Below, in pieces: positions 35,272-46,440 of a stretch of 60,000 bases of DNA (its first letter is position 1; every line of letters begins with the position of its first letter). Source of the DNA: Polytrichum commune (taxonomy: Eukaryota; Streptophyta; Polytrichopsida; Polytrichales; Polytrichaceae); contig OX485804.1 of assembly GCA_950295325.1 (NCBI GenBank), positions 64,264,533 through 64,324,532 of the forward strand, read 5' to 3'. The translations under genes were made by a program, and so were the position numbers. The notes beneath the pieces are model-generated. The model was not told the DNA's origin. It saw nothing but the letters and a program-made list of their open reading frames with translations, and searched no databases.

Positions 35272-36691
35272 TCCTTCCAATGGCCAAAGACATCAAGCAA
35301 ACCTTCCTTTGCAATCCATCAATTCTTGATGTATTTAAGAACCCAAGACCAATCCAATTTCCCATAGAGGATGCATCATGCCGCATGAGATACTTGGTTG
35401 ATTAGCACACCATTGGTTATGGCTAAACACCATGTTATTAGCTCAATACAAATGGTCTAGAGAGTAGTGTTGTGGAGTATATGCCAATTTGCAAACCAAA
35501 TTCTTGAATTTCTTATGGATGCCTTTGTCATAGAGGTCATGCTTCTAGTGGAGGTTGAGCTCCTCATTGACCCAAACACCACTTAACTCTGGCATGATGA
35601 CTTGAGTCCAATTCCAACCCCTCTTCGCTTAAATGCAATCCCGTAATTTTTTGTTTGATGGATTCACACGTAATGGGTAAGAGAAAGAGGCAATGAGTAG
35701 AAATAGTGGTTTCAAATATCGTAGGATGCCAATTGTTGACCGCCACCACATGGTGTCAGAGAGATCAAACGAAGGCGGCATCTTTGCCAGAGCGCTCGAG
35801 TTCATAGACATCCACCCCCATAAAGCCATAATTGTTAGGGAGAATGCCATGCCATACACACACCGCAAACTATATCCACCGGCGCAGGGGGGAGGTGTCA
35901 TCCATGACAAGGGCTCTACCAATCTAGGTGGTTTAACCGAGGGAGGAGCTAATTTTCTTCCAAATCCAACAATAAGCGTCCACTTAAAGGTGGCAACCCA
36001 TCCATAGAAGAAGAGGATGTAAAGTTTTATTTTGAACCATTGTAGTGTCAATGTCTCTAACCTCATGGAAATGACCCTCAACCTCTTTGATAGGGTGTTT
36101 CCATTTTCACTAGGCTCCTAGTTCATGGGCAAGTACAAAAGCATTTTCCCAAAATATGCATATTGTAACTGGGCACAACCACCCCATGGAGGTAGAAGAT
36201 GCTAGAGCATTTGAGGATGAAAAAAGGATATGGGTCATGACCACTATAGAACCCAACCCACATGCTAGGTCTAGTGAGTGGCACCTCCTTTTCAAGACCC
36301 TCGTGTCACTCTCCCATTACACTTCCGATGATGGTCGGCTACCCAATCTCGAGTGGTTTTAGCAATTGGAAGGACATCATGGAAAAAATTAAATTCTTGG
36401 AAGTTCATTGTTGTCAAGCAACTAAACCATCATTTACTTGGTGGAGTGAGCTCATATTATTTGAGTGCAATTCTCTTGATGGCTATTTGGATGGGCATGA
36501 GGGGGGTGTAGCATTGTTCAAATAATTTGGTGATAGCATTGCCTCCTTGGATGCCAACCATGAGGATAGTGAGGGTGATGTAACATCCGGCATTTTCTAG
36601 TGTATCAACGAACAATTGGTATTTGATTTTTTTATTGTATTCTATTGCTAATATGGGGTTGTGATGGGGGGCAACATCATATTGGGACCGC

Positions 36692-36706
36692 GGGGGGGGG
36701 GGGGGG
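36692..36706. repeat. poly(G) run, 15 bp
   Basis: Fifteen G, at the start of the G/T-skewed stretch. Confidence 0.9.
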
Positions 36707-37396
36707 AGGGGATGCGCCTAAGTGACTTCCAACATTGGTAGGTAGGGTGTCTCATGTTTTTTAGTGGGATAGAAGGAGTTTATGAGTTTGCTAGACCGTT
36801 TTGTTATGTACGGCAATTTGGATGTTATTGATGTTGGGGTTAGTGCACATGGAGACAAGGTGGAGGCATGTGTCTGTTGCCTGTTGTGGGCAAAGGTGGC
36901 CAAGGGGGTTCGAATTTAGTGGGCTTGATGGTGTGTTTCCTTCGATTGTTGATGTATTGGCCGTTATGTAATTTGAGTTTCCATGTGGTTTGGATGTCTA
37001 TGCATTTGGGTGATGACCATGAATATTTAGAAATAGTTGAATGGACGAAGGGGTTGTTAGATGAGCTAGTTTATGACATATGGGTATTGAGGAAGGATCG
37101 TGGTTGTGAGTTGCCAAGTATATTCCTTTTGTACGTAGGGTCTTGGATGGGTGTGGTACATGGGTATCCCATGAGTTTTATAGTGTGTCAAAATGGGTTG
37201 ATGTGGGTTGTGTGCATTGTAGGAGTGATATGGTGTGGTGGTGTGTTAGCTCCATACTTGGCAAATCTATTGGCGGTGTTATTGCCAAGAATCACCACGA
37301 GTGTGCACAACTTTCTTTCTGGAAGGCAATCGGGTAGTTTTGATGGGAGAGGTGTTGCATGATTAAATTGGATATCGTGCAAATCCAATCATGCCA

Positions 37397-37487
37397 AAAA
37401 ATCGATAAAATTTTGACCTTCTCCAAAGTATCACTTTTACATTCAACACGCGTGGTGTTGAACTTGACAAATGAAGTGACCCCCTCC
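37397..37487 (+). mobile_element. solo right end of the hAT-like MITE family
   Basis: Matches the right end of the 6617-7028 element: GATAAAATTTTGACC, then CGTGGTGTTGAACTTGACAA, then TGAAGTGACC. The left end is not present nearby, so this is a truncated copy. Confidence 0.65.
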
Positions 37488-37938
37488 CCCCTCTTTACAA
37501 CTCTACAATTATGGTTAAACATGTTATAGCTTTCAAAATGTATGATCACAACAATTACTATTGGCTATAGGCCAGGAATTTATGATTTCTATGTAAACTT
37601 AACCATTAGAAAGGTGAAACACTACGACCGATTGGAAGGAATTGACCCTAAACCTTATCAAAGGAAAAGGGGGGGGGGGTGATTCCTACGGGAAGTCCTC
37701 CATCCACAATGATTTACACTAGGCTTGGCTCTATAGGCCGAGTGTTGGGTTTGGGGTGCCATAGTACGTGTGTAGCCGCATTGCAAAATTTGGACACTTG
37801 TCGTGAGCCGGCGGCCCATCTCCAACACGCATCCGGCTTACAATAAGTTCGCCTGACTCAACAAGGAAGTAAAGTACACCTGCTACTCCCCACCCTATGT
37901 AGTAGCTAGGTTTCACTGGAGCATATTTGAGGAAGAAG

Positions 37939-38315
37939 TACACTAAATATCATATTTAGTGTCATAGGGCATTTAATGTCACTAGGGTAACTTTTCGGAG
38001 GACACTTCTTATAAATAAGAGAACAAATACCGTCATGGATGATGGATGAGTTCATCCGTTGGCCAAAACCCTACCTTCTCTTGTCATCAACTTGTCATGA
38101 AATATTGTCATGGATGATTGAAATTTGGATGCAAAAATCGCTCGGTAAGTGACAGTCATTGCAACACTGTAAAACTATGATCCCTCCAACAATTTACAAG
38201 GAATGACAAGTAATGTTCGGTTATCATTTAGTGTTGGTGGCACTATACTGTGGTTTACAATTAGTATTGAGCAAGACAATTAGCATTGGTGACACTAAGT
38301 ATCACATTTAGTGTA
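37939..38315 (+). mobile_element. MITE family F copy (about 377 bp)
   Basis: Starts TACACTAAATATCATATTTA, then GTGTCA. Ends TGACACTAAGTATCACATTT, then AGTGTA, its inverted counterpart. The interior (GTCATGGATGAT, TTCATCCGTTGG, GGTAAGTGACAGTCATTGCA, ATTAGTATTGAGCAAGACAA) matches the reverse complement of 47948-48339 but not families A or E. Its right end is only about 25 bp from the start of a family E element. Non-coding. Confidence 0.75.
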
Positions 38316-38340
38316 CCTCCTACTTATTGTTGTTACTACT

Positions 38341-39442
38341 AGTACACCGTTTATGGTACTTAGTGTCACGTGCGTAATAGTGTCACTTACCCTTTTTTGA
38401 GGCATATGCTAGGTTGCACTGACGATTAACAACTTTACCGTAGGTGTCGCCTCGTGACGCTTGGCGTTCAAGTGGGCTTACCAATATTATAGGGCGAGCA
38501 TGCTCAATAGTGTTATGATGTGCATGTCTATGTTACACAATGGTTTACAAGCTGACTAAAGTGCACACAAATGGCACTTGCCATTAGTATGCTCAAGAAC
38601 ATCTTCCTCTTGCACGCTAAAATGTAAACACATGACACTTGCCATTAGTATGCTCAAAAAATCTTCTCCTTGCACGCTAAAATGCAAGCCTATCATCTAA
38701 AGTGTCCCAATGTGCTACTCTACATGTCATAATGGAGATAATGTTTTTCACTTAAGAAGTTACTTAGGGGGTGTTTACACCCTGGACCATGAAGCCGTTC
38801 CAAGGCCCTATAAACGTTGGGATTGGTTGTTGAACTCGTCATGGGACCACTTCGGGTTACATCAAGGAAAAAAATGTCAAAGTGACCATGGAGTTCGAGG
38901 CCCCCAAAAGATATATTTAAAGCCTATATTATCCACTGACATGGTCCAATGGGTTTTGTGGTGGGAGAGGCAAAAGAGGTGCTCTAGTAGAGAAAGGCAT
39001 GGACCCATGGCAAAAAAAAATGTTGTTATAATAATTCTTTCATGAATTTATTTTTTGGGGGGAAGAGAAGACGAAGACAAGAGAATGGCCGAACTTCATT
39101 GTTTTTTCTTTCAAAACTTCCCTTTTGGGGCATATGTTAAATAAAAATCAGCACATTCATTTTTGGGTGCACGGTGATTCCTCTTGGTTCACATTCAATT
39201 TTACACCTAGCGAGGGGCCCAAACGATTTTCTAAAGAAACGGGACCACGGAAGTTGGACAATGAGAAAAGGCCATCTTCCAGGGTCCGACTTCATGCTCC
39301 ATGGTGTAAACCGACCCTTATGTTGTTGGACGCAATCGTATAGACAAGTAGCAGGCGTGACACTTTGAAACGTCTAGGCATCTAGTTTAGGCCCTTTGCA
39401 AATAGTGTACTATAGAGACACGAAATACCATAAACCGTGTAC
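38341..39442 (-). mobile_element. MITE family E, interrupted by a Harbinger-like insertion
   Basis: Reverse-oriented copy of family E. The left part (38341-38766) runs from TACACCGTTTATGGTACTTA through ATGCTCAAGAACATCTTCC to CACTTAAGAAGTTACTTA. The right part (39318-39442) resumes TTATGTTGTTGGACG and runs through GTGACACTTTGAAACGTCTA to CCATAAACCGTGTA. Joining the halves gives an ordinary E element. The uninterrupted copy at 48570-49121 shows the empty site as one TTA. Confidence 0.85.
38767..39317 (+). mobile_element. Harbinger/Tourist-like MITE nested in family E (551 bp)
   Basis: Left end GGGGGTGTTTACACCCTGG. Right end in reverse complement GGGTCGGTTTACACCATGG, then AGCATGAAG. The inverted repeats cover about 35 bp. 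TTA flanks both sides (38764-38766 and 39318-39320), the PIF/Harbinger duplication. The host element provides proof of insertion. The 111-codon frame inside has no recognisable transposase motif. Confidence 0.85.
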
Positions 39443-39447
39443 TATTG

Positions 39448-39486
39448 TTGTGGTGGTGGTGGTTATTATTATTATTATTATTATTG
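39448..39486. repeat. compound (GTG)n-(TTA)n microsatellite
   Basis: About five GTG units followed by about eight TTA units, just outside the right end of the family E copy. Confidence 0.95.
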
Positions 39487-39829
39487 ATATGACATGGAAG
39501 AAGTTGGCTTGCGGTGTCCACTATTTCCAGAAGACGGGACTTGGACCATGCACCGTGTCGCCGTATTTATCAACTTACCGTAACTTATGGAGGCCGGCCT
39601 GCCTGCCTGCCAGCCTTCTGCTGCGGCTGCCTTGGGTGCACAATGAGACTGCAGGCCCATGCAAAGTCTGAAGCAATCCATTTACCCAGATTCTCCACAC
39701 TGACATTCAATCCAAACTCGGAATAGTATATTGTACCCCTAGCTTACATATCTTCTTCTCTCTTTCTTTTGTCTTCTTTCTTTTCTTCTTCTTTTTTGGA
39801 GACAGAAGGCCATCAAAGCCAACGCCAAA

Positions 39830-39918
39830 ATAGGGCTGGGGCGAAGCAACCCGTACACTGGTTCCTTGGAGGCAAGGGTTCAGGCATCCAACAAGAAACG
39901 AGTGCATGGAATGGTTCG
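39830..39918 (+). repeat. dispersed repeat, inverted partner of 10.61-10.71 kb
   Basis: Contains ACCCGTACACTGGTTCCTTG, GGCAAGGGTTCAGGCATCC and AACAAGAAACGAGTGCATGG. It is the reverse complement of the first copy with about 85% agreement by eye. Confidence 0.6.
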
Positions 39919-40295
39919 CCCAAGTCGCCGAAATAGCTTACATGTCTTACATGCAAGCCACGCAAGCAAGGGTCACGGCTCACTCCCCACGGTTTACGCT
40001 AACTTAGCCGACTTATTATTATGATGGTGTAGGTGCCACATGATCTAAGCTTCCAACCCAAACTGGAGGGGTAGCTGCTGGGGTGGGTGTGTGTTTTCAT
40101 AACACCTACTGAGGGGAAGGGGGAAGGAGGGTGAGAATTTTGATTACTATTGTAGATCTCATAGGCGACTGTTTTCTTAAGCTAAATTGACTTTTAGGCT
40201 GGTGTCCGACCTTGGATTAGTCTGGTGAGTTCAGTTTGGGATGAATCAACAACCACTTTAGAGGGGGGTTGGTTTTAATTATTGCCCCCTCATTA

Positions 40296-41000
40296 GGTGT
40301 TGGGGATTCATGATGTATGTGTGAACTCGTTCACGATGAAGATGAAAACATAGCGAACTATTCGATAGCATGGGAGAGATTATTTGTAGATTTGTTGGCT
40401 CCAGGAATTGTATCAAAGTACTCGGTGTTAGCTTAATAGGATTTAATTTGAGTGAATAGGTTCTTAACATGTAGGGGACTTATTTTTACTAGAACCCCTT
40501 CATCCACAATGGATGGCTTTCCATAGACATCACAACCCCGAGCCAACCGGAGGCTTGTGATACTAACCATATGCTAAATATATATTATGCATGCCAACAT
40601 TTGCTAGGGATTTGGTGTCGACATAAACTCATCCATTGGAAGGTAGAAGGCAATGAACTCTTCTATAGTATGAAAGTAGTTATTTTTTACTATATTTGAA
40701 TGCAAAAATAGCATAAGAGATCTCAAATCAGTCTAATGGGATTTTATTGTCATGAATTGGCCCTCAACATGTAGGGGACTTGATTTTACTAGAGACCCTT
40801 CATCCATCATGGTTGAATTTCTATAGATGTTCCAAATCTCAAGCATGCAATAAACCAACACATAATTGGAAACCAAATAAATGCATTGGCTTGGGGCTTG
40901 TGGCATCTATGTAAATTTATCGATCGTGGATGAAAGGGGTTCTATGAAAATCAAGTCTCCTACATGTTGAGGTCCAATTCATTCCCATTGAATCCCACTA
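40296..41000 (+). repeat. cluster of three family C copies or ends
   Basis: First: left end TGTTGGGGATTCATGATGTA (40297) to right end CCTTCATCCACAATGGATGG and CATAGACATCACAACCCCG (about 40548). Second: GGTGTCGACATAAACTCATC (40612) to CTTCATCCATCATGG and CTATAGATGTTCC (about 40833). Third: a left half, GGCTTGGGGCTTGTGGCATC (40890) to about 41000. The phrase CATGTAGGGGACTT occurs in the first two. All non-coding. Confidence 0.6.
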
Positions 41001-41334
41001 GAGTTATCCAAGGTCATTTATGCCAAAAATGGAATTCAAGTAAACTAAAAATTGTCATTTATATGCTACGTAATGGTTCACTATGATTTCGTCTTCCCAA
41101 TTTCCAGCCCTATGTACCATTCTCATACAATCAAAATCCTAAATTGTATGATTGTGACAGATTGTGTTAATTTAAATTCAATTTGGTTTTGGGGTATATG
41201 TATCCTATTGTATGCATGCCTATGTGGTCATGTTCCTTAACCTAACACATATATTTGAGTGGTATATGGGTAAGACTTAAATATTGATACTCTCTATGCA
41301 TGCTTGGGGTAAGCATTCTATCTTATTATTCTAT

Positions 41335-41880
41335 CTACATTGTTTATAGTATCTAATGTCATGTACAATATTTGCAAGGGTTTAAATTAAGTTGCCTAGG
41401 ATGGAAATCCTAACTCCGCTAATTGCCAAAATGACATTCTTTTTTTAACATTATTAACTTTTCAAAGTGGATGATTTTTGTACGGTATCATATTTAGCCT
41501 AGCATATTGGAGTACTCAAGAGGGAAGATTTACATTGTGTATGGAATAGGGATATATCATTGAGTATACCAACACCAAGTGTCATATTTTTTATAGTTTA
41601 GTATGCAACAGAAAGTTACGATTAAGCATGTTGATGCCAAGTGTCATGTGTCCACAATTACGGTCAACTTGTTGACCATTGTGTAACCTACACTTAAACC
41701 TCATAATAATATTCAATATACCAATGCCCATATATTAATAAGCACATTGATGTCGAGATTCATGTGATTACACTAATGATCAAGTTGTTGACCGTTAGCG
41801 CAACCTACACGTAGACCACATTATATGATTAATGACACCATTAGGCCGGTAACACTACTACCACAATAGTGTCATGTACC
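41335..41880 (+). mobile_element. MITE family E, diverged copy
   Basis: Starts CTACATTGTTTATAGTATCT, then AATGTCATGTACAATATTTG. The interior follows the E order: TAAATTAAGTTGCCTAGG, TTAACTTTTCAAAGTGG, AGTTTAGTATGCAA, CCAAGTGTCATGTG, GACCATTGTGTAACCTACAC. The right end is poorly preserved, so the end coordinate is approximate. Confidence 0.65.
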
Positions 41881-42475
41881 TTAGTGGATACGCATGGGTT
41901 AAAAATGGCTAGTGATGTACAATGATAGTATATTTTAGTTCCAAGAAGTGGTTTTCACATATATCATTATTTGTTTAACTCCATTGTCATTTACAAGTAA
42001 CATATCTTATGTTGAATTTTGGTATTATATCCATTGAGAGTGTTCTCATGGCAAGTGCTATCTCACATCCAATGTTGACTTCGGGGTTCCAACCCCCCCC
42101 CCCCCCAAGTTTAGCGAGTGGTAAAGAGATGTTGATTGTCTCTTAAGCCTCCATAATAAACTAGGGGTGGCGGATCATGTTTGGAAATCAACAAAATTAC
42201 ATCATCATTTGTTCTTATGGGGAGTAGCACCAAACTTTAAGGTACTACATGAATTTAAAATTTACAAAAAGCAAACTAGTTTCAACGTAGCTATGAGGCA
42301 CGTTAGGACATGTTTCCATGTTTACCTATGGAATATCAATAGCGGGAGGGAGCTCCATATAGTTCCTATGTTACTATAGCTCCGCACTTATTTCTAGTTA
42401 TCGTTGAGGTTCTTTGCCACCATAACATTCCTCAGCTAATGGGTTGTGGTTAACTGCCCTAACTTCAAGTTTAGT
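41881..42475. other. no gene recognised; possible upstream part of the LINE
   Basis: A C14 run lies at 42093-42106. A 70-codon plus-strand frame at 42167-42379 could be a broken earlier part of the LINE reverse transcriptase that becomes recognisable from about 42480, but I see no diagnostic motif in it. Confidence 0.35.
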
Positions 42476-42479
42476 TCAA

Positions 42480-43690
42480 AGTATTAGGGTTCCAACATTT
42501 GGAGTCTTTATTTTGTAATCTATTGTTGGGTCATGAACACAACTCACTAAGTGAGTAATGTTATGACATGGTAAATTGAGCAATAAAGAGTTAAAGGGAG
42601 TCATCATGCATCGAAACTTCCAACAAATATACCATTGCCCAATATGCAGACGATATGCCTTTTACAATATAGGGAGAGACGGAAGCAATAGGTAATTTGG
42701 TTAGACTATCTAACACATTTAGCTTTGCCTCTAAGACTAGACATTAATTGGAAGAAACCAATGACATTTTGGCATAACACTATTAAAGCTAAGCCAAAAT
42801 GGCTATATATTTTAATGTGAAAATGGGTACACGAAGGGGAACCATCCAGACTTTTAGGTATAGCATTTGGTCTATCATTGGGAGTGGAGGATGTGGATAA
42901 TTCTCTCAACAACAAAACACAAAGAGAGTTACCTAGTGAAGATCAAGGCAACTCTCTTTGCCAAAAGAAGGCTCGTAGTTAATCAAGTGTTTGGCATCCA
43001 CCTTGTGGTTCTCCGTTGCAATATGGGCAAGTGCATGGAGAGCAATTAGGAACATCTAGGGATTATTAAGGGATAATCCAAGGGGAGGATAAATAGGACA
43101 CATCAGAGCTAGGGTGGCATGGATTGATTGTTTGTGCAAAGCTTAAAAATGGGAACTTTAGCCTTATTGACTTGGAAGCCACCACAAAGAGCATATTGAT
43201 TAAATGGGTTATTAAGGCATTTGAGGGGGCAACTCGAACATTGACTTGCTTATTCAAATTAGGACCCCGGTTGAGGAATGCTCGTCTAGATAGGAAAAAC
43301 AAATGGAGCAATGGGATTGAACATATGTTTCTCAACCATTACATTCCTACTCGTGTTCCTAACATTTGCGAAAGAATTGGGGAAGCTTGGAAATGCATAC
43401 TAGAGCATGTGATGGTCTTAACATTGCATGACAATCATGAATTTCATAATTCTCACCTTTGTTGGAATCTTGAATTCAAGGGTTTCCAAGGAATCAAGTG
43501 GCTCACCTTGATAGGAATGGACATAATTCTATTAGGAACTTATGGGACACTGGGAACAGCCAAGCCTTGGAAGCCACTAAAATTGCTCATGAGTTCACAC
43601 TTGATCAATGGGAATTGAGGGCAATTGAAACTATGACAAAAATCTATCCCCAACCAATGGAAAGTGTTATTTCAACAAACTAATATCCAA
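42480..43690 (+). pseudogene. LINE (non-LTR) reverse transcriptase remnant
   Basis: Degenerate palm-to-thumb part of a LINE ORF2 protein. The catalytic box QYADD is intact at 42640-42654. It is followed in other frames by LDINWKKPMTFW (from about 42740) and GEPSRLLGIAFGLSLG (about 42837-42885), the conserved region after the active site. Next come LVVNQVFGIHL (about 42980) and FSLIDLEATTKSILIKWVIK (about 43160-43220), the usual thumb segment. A frame at 43498-43680 continues IRNLWDTGNSQALEATKI. At least three frameshifts and several stops separate these pieces, so no protein can be made. The endonuclease, the first ORF and the 3' tail were not identified. The 164-codon frame at 43124-43618 is the longest surviving block. 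Confidence 0.8.
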
Positions 43691-43783
43691 GCCCCCATTG
43701 GAAGTTGAGTAAATTGCATAAAATCCAATTGTCAAGATGCGCACCTCGTGGCCAAATTGTGGATAAATGTTTGTGCCTCCCCT

Positions 43784-43801
43784 CCCCCCCCCCCCCCCCC
43801 C
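43784..43801. repeat. poly(C) run, 18 bp
   Basis: Eighteen C about 90 bp past the recognisable LINE sequence. Confidence 0.9.
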
Positions 43802-44024
43802 ATCACAATTAACTCATGAAGAGCGTATTGTTCACTCTGTGAGGGTAGCGCAATATAAATGGGAGATGATGCTCCCCAAATTTTCAACAATAGGGTGTAA
43901 CACCCTAGTGTTGACTAACTTTATATCAAGTAATCTATGTCCAACCAAGAAGAATGACCACATAAGGCCACATACCTCAACTGAATCACGCCATGGATGA
44001 TGGAGTGGGATAAGCAACAAAAAT

Positions 44025-44165
44025 GCTACACTAATTATCTTGATAAATGTGTCTTATTATTCGGAGTTATGCAATGCAATAACATCTTACTCAAGAGTTC
44101 AACTTTTATGAACAAAAGTCCAATAAGTTGTTCAACATACATCATAGAACATAAATGACTTTCAC
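44025..44165 (+). mobile_element. MITE family A, left-end fragment
   Basis: Reads GCTACACTAATTATCTTGAT, then TGTGTCTTATTATTCGGAGT, then TATGCAATG, aligning with the family A left end including its TTATTCGGAGTTA block. AAAAGTCCAATAAGTTGTTC may correspond to the TGTCCAAACAACC block. The right end is missing, replaced by a (CA)11 microsatellite. Confidence 0.5.
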
Positions 44166-44184
44166 ACACACACACACACACACA
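44163..44184. repeat. (CA)11 microsatellite
   Basis: Eleven CA units at the broken edge of a family A fragment. Confidence 0.95.
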
Positions 44185-45815
44185 AATTGGTGCATAATCA
44201 GTGTACTTAACTTGAGCGCTAACTTAATTCTTCAACCCACTCTCGTCAATGTTCAAGATTAAAGTCTTTGATGCCCTTCAAACAAAATTTGGCCCTTCAA
44301 AATATACCTCTCTCAAACAACCCTTCAAAACGCAACCCAAAATTGAAAATGAAGACGTCACCTGAAGTCCTCAACATAATCTGCCCACCACAAGAACCAA
44401 CAAGCGTAGGGCATTGTCACTACAAGAAGTGGAGTTAGATGGTCGATTCTTAATTCTTCACATTGTCCTGGAAACATGTACCATATAATTCATGCACAAA
44501 TTTAATACGAGTGTTGTGTTTCATTTCTATACTCTAAGGTTGACGTCTTGGATTTGAACCATCCCTTCAACTGAACGACTGAAATTTGAGAGCCCTTTCC
44601 AAATGAAACACATTCAAAGGCTTCAATCTTGAACATTGACTCTCGTCTCGGGACAATGGAGTGTGCATGTTAAGCCATCAATATTTAGGGCCTGACAGGC
44701 GGCTTCTTATCAGTAGGCCTTGCCTTGCCTTTGCCTTCCTTTGCATGCTCGACTAATAAGAAGTTGTTATTATTCTAATAAGGGCGGCTTGCACTTTGAA
44801 TGCGGCCTCAGTGGTCCTGCAGCATTATTTAGGCTTGCTTTTGCCTCAGCTTGAAAGATAAGATAATTTGGCAATAAGTTAAGTTATTGAAAGGGAAGGG
44901 AGGGGAGGTTCGAGGGTACTTGCCCCCACCCCAAATTTTTTTGTCAACTCTGGGCCCACCCTGCCCGAAAGTGCTGGAAATTTAGACCGATTATGAGACA
45001 AAAAAAACCTTAGTAGTGTGCATGGGAGTCATACTTTGTTGTGAGTCAACTCTTGAGAGAGGGTGTCAACCATTGAAAATGGACTCGAATTTCCCACGAA
45101 AGATCATACCAATCCTTTTGAACTGCGTATCTTCAGCAAGCATATTTAAGGTGCATGCGGGTGTTGTTTGGTTCGTTTTTCCTCATTCTCCCACTTCTTC
45201 TATCGATTATATTTTACGTGATCAAATGTGTGTGTGTGTGTGTGTGTTTTGCATCAGCAAATCTATCATGAAACTTCAACAAAATTCAAAGTGAGAATTG
45301 GAGTTCTCCTAGTTTAGGTATAGGTCCTCCCAAATGTGTTTACTATGGAGTAGTTATTAGCAGTTGAAGATGTATTTTGACTTCTTTTGAATTTATGTCT
45401 TTAAGGTGTTGGTTATTTGATCCTCAGCTAACCACACACCCATTAAACATAGGTGTTCGATTAAAAAAAGAAGTAACCAAATAACATTTGTATATCTTAT
45501 ACATGCGCACAATTCATCATCAAGTCTTTCTCATTATCATCAAGTCACTCTAACTACGTCAAGCTAAGACTGAAGTTTAGAGACGCAAGTCATGAATGTC
45601 ATTGTAACTTTTACATTGGTGAGCTCCCGACTGTCTTCGTGATGTTGTTATGTTGATTATGGGATGCAACCACCTAAAAAGATAATAGTTTCTTGATAAA
45701 ATAAAATAAAAACACAAATCTTCAACATTTTCAACTTCTAGATGGTTGAACTAGGTAAGATATGGACAAAAGACATGCACAAAAGCCACTAGGCATGCTA
45801 GAGCTTCCTATGGAG
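44185..45815. other. no gene recognised
   Basis: A (GT)n tract lies at 45227-45247. A fragment resembling family B (CTAACCACACACCCATTAAA, about 45428) is present. The 92-codon frame at 45016-45294 has no recognised domain. Confidence 0.5.
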
Positions 45816-46220
45816 GCCATAGTTTTGTGCCCCGGGCTAGATCACATTTTCATTCGGTTGGGCCCCGCCCCTCCCACTTTTCCTTCACTGTCCAGTTTTC
45901 TTGCCCGCACCTGCGTGGGAACTCCTCCTTGTTGGGAACCAATGTGACAATACCCGGTCAAAATTACAAATATTCAAGTTGACATCACTTTCATTATTCG
46001 CAAGTTAATTGTTGGAGTTCCTTCACATGCCAAAGGAGCTTAATGGCGTACATGACCGGGTGCTTAATGGCTTAAGTGACCAGGTATTGTCACATTGGTT
46101 CCCAACAGGGAAGAGTTCCCACATATGTGCGCGTAGGGAGACCAAGCAATGAACGAGGCGTGGGAAGGGCGGAGCCCAACTGAATGAAGATGTGATCTAG
46201 CTCGGGGCTAGCTTTGTGGC
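45816..46220. mobile_element. foldback element with arms of about 145 bp
   Basis: The left arm 45816-45960 and right arm 46077-46220 are inverted copies over their whole length, about 75-80% by eye, with a spacer of about 116 bp. Matching landmarks are CTAGATCACAT, TTCATTC with TTGGGC, CCGCCC with TCCCAC, GTGGGAACTC, and GTTGGGAACCAATGTGACAA close to the spacer. The transcript or single strand could form a long hairpin. The right arm runs directly into a family C left end (about 46205-46440). No coding capacity was seen and the class is unassigned. Confidence 0.75.
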
Positions 46221-46440
46221 ATCTAGGTTAATTCATCCATTACAAAAGTGAAAAAAAAACACTTCGCTGTTTTAATAGATTCAAATAGAGTGTTTGAACA
46301 TTTTGATTCTGGAAATGAAATCATAGAAACCAATTTGGTTTAGTGAAACCCAACTATTTGAAAACGGCTCTTAGCATATTGGGGTCTTATTTTTACAAAC
46401 CCTTGGCCAAGGATTCATGGTTTGACCCAACAATTTGCAT
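46221..46440 (+). repeat. family C, decayed copy
   Basis: CTTTGTGGCATCTAGGTTAA, then TTCATCCATTAC, marks the left end just inside the foldback arm. GGATTCATGGTTTGACCC at about 46410 may be the decayed right end. An A9 tract is near 46252. Confidence 0.4.

Larger units (their letters stand above)
35146..37395. other. no gene recognised; unassigned frames and G/T-skewed strand
   Basis: A C15 run lies at 35257-35271 and a G15 run at 36692-36706. A 150-codon minus-strand frame (35629-36081) overlaps a 104-codon plus-strand frame. A 164-codon plus-strand frame (36868-37362) lies in a stretch strongly G+T-rich on this strand, which gives a hydrophobic Val/Leu/Gly/Trp-rich peptide. None has a motif that I recognise. 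Frames of this length are expected a few times by chance in 60 kb. Confidence 0.4.
39443..40295. other. microsatellite, GC-rich patch and dispersed repeat
   Basis: A (GTG)n-(TTA)n tract lies at 39448-39486. GGCCGGCC followed by CTGCCTGC repeats lies at about 39592-39613. The stretch 39830-39918 is the inverted partner of 10614-10710. No gene was recognised. Confidence 0.5.

Noticed and set aside
35629-36081. 150-codon minus-strand frame
   Set aside because: It overlaps an unrelated 104-codon frame on the other strand and neither shows a domain, start context or partner exon.
36868-37362. 164-codon plus-strand frame with a hydrophobic peptide
   Set aside because: It sits in a G/T-skewed strand that biases towards Val, Leu, Gly and Trp codons. 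No motif was recognised, and a few frames of this length are expected by chance in 60 kb on two strands.
44419-44440. CACTACAAGAAG resembling a CACTA transposon end
   Set aside because: No partner end or duplication was found within a plausible distance. The 9-12 bp match is too short alone.
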